DNA of 6,149 nt from assembly GCA_902768995.1 (NCBI GenBank), contig CACXNN010000139.1, positions 1 through 6,149 on the forward strand. Reading direction: 5' to 3'. The notes beneath the pieces were generated by a model. It did not search any database. It worked only from the letters and a program-made list of their open reading frames with translations, and had not been told where the DNA came from. Below, in pieces: positions 1 to 5,201 of the stretch. The stretch's first letter is position 1, and every line of letters starts with the position of its first letter. Made by a program: the position numbers and the translations under genes. This DNA comes from an uncultured Eubacteriales bacterium (lineage in GTDB: Bacteria; Bacillota; Clostridia; Christensenellales; CAG-138).

Positions 1-920
1 ACGCCCACGGAGATGGAGTCGGCCAGCGTCTCCTCGGGGGTGGGCACCAGCTCGTGGCCGGGCACCTTGTCCGCGTTGACGAAGGGGCAGCAGCCCGTGG
101 ACTGGACGCCCAGGATGCGGGGGATCCGGTCGATGATGCCCAGCTCGTAGAGGTCCTTGAAGCCGGTGTACACGCCGCCGATGGTGCAGCCGTCGCCCAC
201 GGAGCAGGCCACCCAGTCGGTGACCTCAAAGTGGAGCTGCTCTGCGATCTCCATGGCCACGGTCTTCTTGCCCTCGCTCATGACGGGGTTGATGCCCGCG
301 TTCCGGTTGTACCAGCCGTACTTCTCGATGGCGGCGCGGCTAAGCTCGAAGGTCTGCTCATAGTCTCCGTCCACCACCACCAGGCGGGCGCCGAAGATCA
401 TGAGCTGAGCCACCTTCCCCTGGGGGGCCCGCTTGGGCACGAAGATGACCGCCTTGAGGCCCATCCGGGCGGCGCTCCCCGCGCAGGAGGAGGCCGCGTT
501 GCCGGTGGAGGAACAGGAGATGGTGTCGTAGCCCAGCTCGATGGCCTTGGCGACAGCCACGCCGGAGGCCCGATCCTTCAAAGAGGCCGTGGGGTTGATG
601 CCGTCGTCCTTGATGTAGAGGGCCTTCAAGCCCAGCTCGTCCCGGAGCTTCTTCGACTCATAGAGGGGCGACCAGCCGATGCGGAGGAACCGGCTCACGT
701 CCGTGGTGTCCGCCACGGGCATGAGGGCCCGATACCGCCACATGCTGTTGTCCCGGTTGGCTGCCAAAGTCTCCCGGGTCAGGACCTTCTTGACCTCGCC
801 ATAGTCGTAGACGATGTCCAGGATGCCCTTTTCCCCGCAGTGGGGGCAGGTGTACCGCTCCGGCTCGAAGGGGAACTCCTGCCCGCACAGTGTGCAGCGA
901 TAGCCTAATACCCGCTTCAT
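1..920 (-). CDS. Threonine-synthase-like PLP enzyme with N-terminal zinc ribbon (C-terminus beyond window edge)
   Basis: The first 306 residues are visible; the 3' end lies left of the window. Residues 1-35 hold a zinc ribbon, with Cys9-x2-Cys12 and Cys25-x2-Cys28 in the forms CTLC and CPHC. A fold-type II PLP domain follows. Lys115, in NPTASLKDR, is the expected Schiff-base lysine. SSTGNAAS (137-144) is the substrate/cofactor loop, and SVGDGCTIGG (240-249) is the glycine-rich phosphate-binding loop. This is the architecture of zinc-ribbon threonine synthases, which turn O-phosphohomoserine into threonine. The start ATG (918-920) lies 5 bases after the stop of the upstream PLP gene, and its TAAGGG ribosome site overlaps that stop, so translational coupling is likely. 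Position as the fourth gene behind ygeY and ygeW suggests a catabolic beta-elimination or replacement role rather than housekeeping threonine synthesis. That role is inference; the family assignment is firm. Confidence 0.87.
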   Translation of the reverse strand, partial: MKRVLGYRCTLCGQEFPFEPERYTCPHCGEKGILDIVYDYGEVKKVLTRETLAANRDNSMWRYRALMPVADTTDVSRFLRIGWSPLYESKKLRDELGLKALYIKDDGINPTASLKDRASGVAVAKAIELGYDTISCSSTGNAASSCAGSAARMGLKAVIFVPKRAPQGKVAQLMIFGARLVVVDGDYEQTFELSRAAIEKYGWYNRNAGINPVMSEGKKTVAMEIAEQLHFEVTDWVACSVGDGCTIGGVYTGFKDLYELGIIDRIPRILGVQSTGCCPFVNADKVPGHELVPTPEETLADSISVG

Positions 921-925
921 GGCCC

Positions 926-2398
926 TTACAGCTCGGCCAGGACGCCGGTCTTCTCGTTGAAGGCGTTGATGAGCTTATCGAGATCGGCCGCCTGCTCGTG
1001 CATGTCGGTCCAGTAATGCTCGTCGTACCACTGCTGATTGATCTCCTCGTAGGTCTTGCCCTGCTGCTCCACCCAGGTGTAATACTTCAGGTTGTGGATG
1101 CGCTTCCGATCCTGGTAGGAGAGCTCCAGCATGGCGTCGGTGCGGATGCCCTGCAGGTGCTTGGCGAAGTCGTAGGCAGCGGCCAGCTCGGAGTAGGCGC
1201 CCTGCTGCTCGTCCAGCTCCTTGATGCGGCTCTCGTACATGATGGCGGAGTCGGTGCAGACGGTGGCCACGATGTCGTGCTCGGTGAGCTCGTAGTACTT
1301 GGCCATCTTGATGCAGCAGAGCATGTTGGCGATGCCGGAGATGCCCATGAGGGACAGCTGCTCCACGGTCTCGGCTGGGACGCCGGCCTTCTCCACCAGG
1401 TACTTCTTGCCCTCCTCGCTGTTGAAGAGGCGCAGCAGGTTCTGGGAGTCGTCGTCGTCGATGTCGATGACCATGTCGGTGTTCTTCACGTTGTGGATCC
1501 AGGGCACGTGCTTGTCGCCGATGCCCTCGATGCGGTGGCCGCCGAACCCGTTCTCGAGGAGGGTCGGGCACTGGAGCGCCTCGCCCACGGCCAGCTTCAG
1601 GTGGGGGTACTTCTCCTTCAGCAGGTCGCCCGCGCTCATGGTGCCGGCGGAACCACTGGTGAAGCAGGCGCCCGCCAGACGGTCGCCCTCGCCCTTGATC
1701 GTTTCAAAGACCTCGGCGATGGCGTTGCCGGTGACCTGGTAGTGCCAGATGCAGTTGCCCATCTCCTCGAACTGGTTGAAGATGACCACGTCGTCCCGGG
1801 TGCGGCGCAGCTCCCAGGTCTTGTCGAAGATCTCCTTCACGTTGCTCTCGCAGCCGGGGGTGGCGATGACCTCGCCGGCGATCTTGGAGAGCCAGTCGAA
1901 CCGTTCCTTGCTCATCTCGGCGGGCAGGATGGCTACGCTCTCGCACGCGAGGAGCTTGCTGTTGAAGGCGCCGCCCCGGCAGTAGTTGCCGGTGGAGGGC
2001 CAGACGGCCTTGTTGTAGGTGGCGTCGAACTGGCCGGTGACCAGGCGGGGCACCAAACAGCCGTAGGACGCGCCCACCTTGTGGCAGCCCGTGGGGAACC
2101 ACTTGCCGATGAGGCAGAAGATGCGGGCCTTGACGCCGGTCAGGGAGCTGGGCAGCTCGATGTAGTTGACGCCGCCGAACTGGCCGCCGTTCATGACGGG
2201 CTCGTTGTGCCAGGTGATGCGGAACAGGTTCAGGGGGTTCACGTCCCAGAGACCCACGTTCTTCAGAGCTTCCTTCACCTTATCGGGGATCAGCTCGGGG
2301 TGCTTCATCTGCTCGAAGGTGGGCAGGATGATGTGGTTCTTGCGGGCCACTTCGACGTTCCGTTCCAGGGCTTCCGGATGGATGGTAAGATCGATCAT
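926..2398 (-). CDS. Fold-type II PLP-dependent enzyme (cysteine synthase / ammonia-lyase-like), 490 aa
   Basis: Complete 490-residue cytoplasmic protein with no signal peptide or membrane segment. The fold-type II PLP features appear in order: Lys107 in TGCHKVGAS as the likely PLP lysine, PSTGNYCRGG (134-143) as the Ser-Thr-Gly-Asn loop, and FTSGSAGTMSAG (246-257) as the glycine-rich phosphate loop. It is longer than cysteine synthases (about 300) and E. coli YgeX (about 400), with an N-terminal extension of about 90 residues and a long helical, charged C-terminus. An acidic run, IDIDDDD (311-317), follows the PLP core. It starts 24 bases after the ygeW stop, with an AAAGGA site (2407-2412) 8 bases before the ATG, and overlaps nothing. 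It occupies the place where ygeX (2,3-diaminopropionate ammonia-lyase) sits next to ygeW and ygeY in E. coli. An ammonia-lyase or beta-elimination role on a diamino or ureido amino acid is therefore reasonable but unproven. The exact substrate cannot be read from sequence. Confidence 0.85.
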   Translation of the reverse strand: MIDLTIHPEALERNVEVARKNHIILPTFEQMKHPELIPDKVKEALKNVGLWDVNPLNLFRITWHNEPVMNGGQFGGVNYIELPSSLTGVKARIFCLIGKWFPTGCHKVGASYGCLVPRLVTGQFDATYNKAVWPSTGNYCRGGAFNSKLLACESVAILPAEMSKERFDWLSKIAGEVIATPGCESNVKEIFDKTWELRRTRDDVVIFNQFEEMGNCIWHYQVTGNAIAEVFETIKGEGDRLAGACFTSGSAGTMSAGDLLKEKYPHLKLAVGEALQCPTLLENGFGGHRIEGIGDKHVPWIHNVKNTDMVIDIDDDDSQNLLRLFNSEEGKKYLVEKAGVPAETVEQLSLMGISGIANMLCCIKMAKYYELTEHDIVATVCTDSAIMYESRIKELDEQQGAYSELAAAYDFAKHLQGIRTDAMLELSYQDRKRIHNLKYYTWVEQQGKTYEEINQQWYDEHYWTDMHEQAADLDKLINAFNEKTGVLAEL

Positions 2399-2422
2399 TT
2401 TCGTATTCCTTTCAGAAATATA

Positions 2423-3524
2423 TTACGCATTCCAGCGCTTCACGTTGTTCTTCTCGAGCTCCAGGAGCTTAGCCGCGGGGTCCTTCACCTTGGCGAGGAA
2501 GATCATGGCGGCGATGATGTAGGGCTTGAAGGAGGCCTGCTTGTAGAGGGGATCGCGATACCGGTCGAAGACGGAGGCGGCCACCTCGCCGGCCTCGCAG
2601 GAGACGTCCGTGATGTCCGCGGGCAGGCAGTGGAGGTACAGGGCCTTGCCGTCCTTCGTGAGCTTCATCATCTCCTCGGTGCACTCCCAGTCCTTGTGTT
2701 CCGCATTCTGAGCGAGGAGCCGCTTTTCGAGAGCCTTGATGCCCTCGAGATCGCCCTTCCCATAGAGCTCGGTGCGCTCCTCCATGGCCTTGAAGGGGGC
2801 CCAGGACTTGGGGTAGACGATGTCGGCGTCCTTGAAGGCTTCCTTCATGTCGTGGGTGATGGTGAACTTGGCGCCGGACTTCTGGCAGTTCTCCTCCGCC
2901 ACCTTCACCACGTCGTCCATGATCTCGTAGCCCTCGGGATAGGCCAAGGTCACGTCCATGCCGAACCGGGTGAACAGGCCCGCCACGCCCTGGGGCACGG
3001 ACAGGGGCTTGCCGTAGGAGGGGCTGTAGGCCCAGGTCATGGCCACCTTCTTGCCCTTCAGGTTCTTGATGCTCGAGAACGCCCGCCTTGTTGCCCTCGG
3101 TGACGGCGTTCACCACGTTGTGCATATAGGTGTTGCCCTTGCCGATGTACATGTCGTCCCGGATGCCGATGACGTCCGCCATGAAGGAGATCATGTTGGC
3201 GGTCTCCCGCACGGTCTCGCCGTGCGCGATCTGGCTCTTGCCCTCGTCCAGGTCCTGGACCTCGATGCCCAGCAGGTTGCAGGCGGAGGCGAAGGAGAAG
3301 CGGGTGCGGGTGGAGTTGTCGCGGAACAGGGAGATGCCCAGGCCGGAATCAAAGATCTTGGTGGAGATGTTGTTCTCCCTGAGATGCCGCAGGGCGTCGG
3401 CCACGGTGAACACGGCCGCGATCTCGTCGTCCGTCTTTTCCCAGGTCAGGAAAAAGTCGCCGTTGTACATGTTGTCGAACTTCAGCTGATCCAGTTTGTC
3501 GGTGTACTTTTTGACGTTGCTCAT
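2423..3524 (-). pseudogene. ygeW: Knotted carbamoyltransferase YgeW, disrupted by an internal frameshifting deletion
   Basis: The protein matches YgeW, the aspartate/ornithine carbamoyltransferase-like enzyme of the selenium-linked purine cluster, but lies in two frames. Residues 1-151 (3524-3072) hold the conserved N-terminal domain, including the carbamoyl-phosphate motif STRTR (71-75) and the EGKSQIAHGETVRETANMIS block (94-113). After GVLE, one base (3071) remains. The sequence then resumes in another frame at 3070 with IKNLKGKKVAMTWAYSPSYG and continues for 215 codons to TAA at 2423-2425, including the LHCLPAD motif and a normal C-terminus. The intact parts sum to about 366 residues against about 396 for E. 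coli YgeW as I recall it. About 31 residues are missing, the stretch expected to carry the HPTQ carbamoyl-phosphate motif. Reading on in the first frame gives about 200 nonsense residues ending at 2469. The start is supported by AGGAGG (3529-3534), 4 bases before the ATG. No other damage is visible, so the lesion is recent or an assembly error. The intact enzyme should move a carbamoyl group between phosphate and a ureido/amino substrate. Confidence 0.9.
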
Positions 3525-3558
3525 GTTGCCTCCTGATAAAATAGTGTTGGTGGTAAGC

Positions 3559-4935
3559 TTAGTCGTTGGCGAACTTGGTGTCGGTCTTCCCGGCCCGGTA
3601 GACGGTCACGTCGCCGGTGCTGTTCTCGGGATGGTAGTTCATGGGCACCGCCGCGTAGAGGGCGGCGCAGGTGACCAGATCCTGCTTCCAGGTGATCTCG
3701 TTGGGGGCGTGGGCCTGGGACTCGGCGCCGGGGCCGAAGCCTACGCAGGGGATGCCGTAGCGGCCCTGGATGGACACGCCGTTGGTGGAGAAGGTCCACT
3801 TGTCGATGAGGGGGCGACGGCGCTTGTCCATGGCCGTGGGGCTGCCGATGCGCTCTTCACCGAAGAGGGCCTTGTGGGCGTCGGCCAGAGCCTGCACGTG
3901 GGGGGCGGTCTCCTTGTTGATCCAGGTGGGGAAGTAGCACTCGGTCTCGTACTTGAGGCCGGTCCAGGCGGGCCGATCGTACATGTACATGGAGACCTGC
4001 ACGTCCTTGGCGTACTTCTTGCAGGCGGGCAGGTTCCTGATCTCGTCCAGGCAGGAATCCCAGGTCTCGCCGGCGGTCATGCGGCGGTCCAACGACACGG
4101 CGCAGGAGTCGGCCACGGCACAGCGGGAGGGCGAGGTGTAGAAGATCTGGGAGGCGGTGATGGTGCCCCGGCCCAGGAAGCGGGCATCCTCATAGTGTTC
4201 GGGATTGTACTTGGGGTCCAGCATCTTCACGAGGCCCTTGATCTCGTCTGCGTCGGTGGCGGCGTTCTCGTTGAGGGCGCGCACGTCCTGCAGGATGTCG
4301 GCCATCTTGTAGATGGCGTTGTCGCCGCGCTCGGGGGCGGAGCCATGGCAGGAGACGCCGCGGACGTCCACCCGGATCTCCATGCGGCCCCGGTGGCCCC
4401 GATAGATGCCGCCGTCGGTGGGCTCGGTGGAGACCACGAACTCGGGGGTGATGCCGTCCTCCTTATGGATGTACTGCCAGCAGAGGCCATCGCAGTCCTC
4501 CTCCTGGACGGAGGCGACCACCAGGATCTTGTAGCCCTCTGGGATCAGATCGAGGTCCTTCATGATCTTCGCGCCGTACACGGCGGAGACCACGCCGCCC
4601 TCCTGATCGGAGCCGCCGCGGCCGTAGATGATGTCGTCGGTCTCGTAGCCCTCGTAGGGATCGTGCTCCCAGTTGGCGATGTTGCCGATGCCCACGGTGT
4701 CGATGTGGCCGTCGAAGGCGATGATCTTCTCACCGGTGCCCATCCAGCCCAGGGCGTTGCCCTCGGGGTCGATCTCGGCCTTGTCGAAGCCCAGGGCTTC
4801 CATCTCGGCGATGGTGCGCTTCACCACGCCCTCCTCCTCGCAGCTCTCGCTGGGGATGGCGATCAGGTCCCGGAGAAACTTGGTCATGGCCGGCAAATAC
4901 GCCTGGGCCGCTTCTTTGATCTTCGTGTAATCCAT
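3559..4935 (-). CDS. ygeY: YgeY family M20 metallohydrolase, selenium-metabolism-linked
   Basis: 458-residue M20 (ArgE/DapE/carboxypeptidase G2) family hydrolase with a complete two-metal site. Ligands by family alignment are His78 and Asp80 in DGHIDTVG, the bridging Asp110 in GRGGSDQEGG, catalytic Glu145 with metal ligand Glu146 in VQEEDCDG, Glu171 in VSTEPTDGG, and His409 near the C-terminus in SQAHAPNE. The lid/dimerisation domain (about 180-290) contains SCHGSAPERG with His197. It is cytoplasmic, with no signal peptide, and somewhat longer than E. coli YgeY (about 400). The start at ATG 4933-4935 is chosen because AGGAGG (4942-4947) lies 6 bases upstream. An in-frame ATG at 5010 would put the promoter inside the gene. 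It is the first gene of the minus-strand unit, 34 bases before ygeW. In the anaerobic purine/urate pathway YgeY is assigned hydrolysis of an opened-ring ureido/amide intermediate. The family is certain, the exact substrate is not. Confidence 0.94.
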   Translation of the reverse strand: MDYTKIKEAAQAYLPAMTKFLRDLIAIPSESCEEEGVVKRTIAEMEALGFDKAEIDPEGNALGWMGTGEKIIAFDGHIDTVGIGNIANWEHDPYEGYETDDIIYGRGGSDQEGGVVSAVYGAKIMKDLDLIPEGYKILVVASVQEEDCDGLCWQYIHKEDGITPEFVVSTEPTDGGIYRGHRGRMEIRVDVRGVSCHGSAPERGDNAIYKMADILQDVRALNENAATDADEIKGLVKMLDPKYNPEHYEDARFLGRGTITASQIFYTSPSRCAVADSCAVSLDRRMTAGETWDSCLDEIRNLPACKKYAKDVQVSMYMYDRPAWTGLKYETECYFPTWINKETAPHVQALADAHKALFGEERIGSPTAMDKRRRPLIDKWTFSTNGVSIQGRYGIPCVGFGPGAESQAHAPNEITWKQDLVTCAALYAAVPMNYHPENSTGDVTVYRAGKTDTKFAND

Positions 4936-4941
4936 ACGCAA

Positions 4942-4947
4942 CCTCCT
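4942..4947 (-). promoter_or_regulatory. Ribosome binding site deciding the ygeY start
   Basis: A perfect AGGAGG on the minus strand ends 6 bases before the ATG at 4935. It selects the 458-residue form over an upstream in-frame ATG at 5010, which has no such site and whose extra codons run through the candidate promoter. Confidence 0.85.
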
Positions 4948-4969
4948 ACCTATATTTGGGTACAATGAA

Positions 4970-4997
4970 AGTATATCACACCTGTGGGGAATTGCAA
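4970..4997 (-). promoter_or_regulatory. Candidate sigma-70/sigma-A promoter for the ygeY-ygeW-PLP operon
   Basis: Read on the minus strand, TTGCAA (4992-4997, 4 of 6 to TTGACA) is followed by a 16-base spacer and TATACT (4970-4975, 5 of 6 to TATAAT). A TG one base upstream of the hexamer gives an extended -10 element. The predicted transcript would begin near 4963, about 28 bases before the ygeY ATG, leaving room for little more than the ribosome site. The -35 hexamer lies inside the palindrome ATTGCAAT (4991-4998). Seen by eye only. Confidence 0.6.
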
Positions 4998-5017
4998 TGC
5001 GAATATTCAAAAATTTG

Positions 5018-5030
5018 TTAGGTCACCAAA
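5018..5030. promoter_or_regulatory. Imperfect palindrome between the divergent promoters, possible operator
   Basis: TTAGGTCACCAAA agrees with its own reverse complement at 10 of 13 positions, with the core GGT-C-ACC perfect. It sits upstream of the -35 elements of both divergent promoters, where a shared regulator could bind. Two further short perfect palindromes lie close by, ATTGCAAT (4991-4998) and GAATATTC (5001-5008). I do not match any of them to a named regulator, and AT-rich DNA makes short palindromes common. Confidence 0.3.
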
Positions 5031-5056
5031 TCATTTTTTGATTTCCCATCGAAGCC

Positions 5057-5086
5057 TTGATTTTTGCCCGGGAGGCGTGGTACACT
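5057..5086 (+). promoter_or_regulatory. Candidate promoter for ssnA
   Basis: TTGATT (5057-5062, 4 of 6 to TTGACA), an 18-base spacer, then TACACT (5081-5086, 4 of 6 to TATAAT) preceded by TG at the extended -10 position. The predicted start near 5093 leaves a leader of about 109 bases before the ssnA ATG. This is much longer than the ygeY leader and contains the terminator-like hairpin. A moderate match, found by eye. Confidence 0.5.
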
Positions 5087-5131
5087 GTGGATGGAAAAAT
5101 ATATATCTTCGGCTGTAAGGGAGTGCTTCGC

Positions 5132-5173
5132 GCGCGGGCTGTCAGACCTTGTGTTTGGCCCGCGCTGTTTTTT
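5132..5173 (+). terminator. Intrinsic-terminator-like hairpin inside the ssnA leader
   Basis: GCGCGGGCT (5132-5140) pairs with GGCCCGCGC (5157-5165) in eight Watson-Crick pairs plus one G-U closing pair. The loop is 16 bases, and TGTTTTTT follows (5166-5173). This is the classic shape of a Rho-independent terminator. It lies between the candidate ssnA promoter and the ssnA ribosome site, not after a gene, which points to premature termination (attenuation). Nothing ends just upstream on the plus strand that it would otherwise terminate. Confidence 0.7.
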
Positions 5174-5190
5174 CAAAACCACATTTGTGA

Positions 5191-5196
5191 AGGAGG
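5191..5196 (+). promoter_or_regulatory. Ribosome binding site of ssnA
   Basis: A perfect AGGAGG ends 5 bases before the ATG at 5202. It lies just downstream of the leader hairpin's T-run and of a small inverted repeat, CACA-TT-TGTG (5180-5189). Confidence 0.85.
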
Positions 5197-5201
5197 CTGT
5201 C

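Larger units (their letters stand above)
5093..5201 (+). promoter_or_regulatory. ssnA 5' leader, candidate attenuator or riboswitch region
   Basis: The leader runs from the predicted transcription start to the ssnA ATG. It carries a terminator-type hairpin (5132-5165) and T-run. Upstream bases 5114-5120 (UGUAAGG) can pair with the hairpin loop at 5147-5153 (CCUUGUG) in seven pairs, three of them G-U. That pairing crosses the terminator stem, so it could form a pseudoknot or a competing fold. CUUC at 5126-5129 could also pair with GAAG at 5189-5192 and cover part of the ribosome site. The hexamer GGCTGT occurs three times (5111, 5137, 5195). I do not recognise a named riboswitch class. The ligand, if any, is unknown; a purine catabolite would fit the gene downstream. 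Confidence 0.4.

Noticed and set aside
2423..3046. A separate gene starting at GTG 3046 that encodes the C-terminal half of YgeW
   Set aside because: The GTG lies inside the conserved KKVAMTWAY block, has no convincing ribosome site, and would give only the second domain. It is better read as part of the broken gene.
3072..3077. CTCGAG (XhoI-type site) at the ygeW junction as a sign of engineered DNA
   Set aside because: The same hexamer occurs elsewhere in the window (for example near 1553 and 2454) within ordinary coding sequence, so it is not evidence of cloning.
3060..3080. Programmed ribosomal frameshifting as the explanation for the split ygeW
   Set aside because: There is no slippery heptamer at the junction, and about 31 conserved residues are absent rather than merely out of frame. 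A frameshift alone could not restore the protein.
890..3103. A 737-codon open frame on the plus strand opposite the 490-aa PLP gene and most of ygeW
   Set aside because: It is a mirror of GC-rich codons on the true coding strand. Its product is a low-complexity Leu/Val/Gly/Asp/His-rich string with no recognisable motif, while the minus strand encodes clear families. It even runs across the ygeW frame break without effect.
2469..3524. The 351-codon uninterrupted frame starting at the ygeW ATG, read as a single protein
   Set aside because: Only the first 151 residues are YgeW. The rest is the wrong frame over sequence that encodes conserved YgeW in another frame.
3496..4968. A 490-codon open frame on the plus strand opposite ygeY
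   Set aside because: Same antisense effect: Gly/Val/Leu/His-rich with no motif, whereas all M20 metal ligands are present on the minus strand.
4936..5010. N-terminal extension of ygeY to the ATG at 5010
   Set aside because: The extra codons cross the candidate promoter and do not look like M20 sequence, and the strong AGGAGG sits directly before the ATG at 4935.
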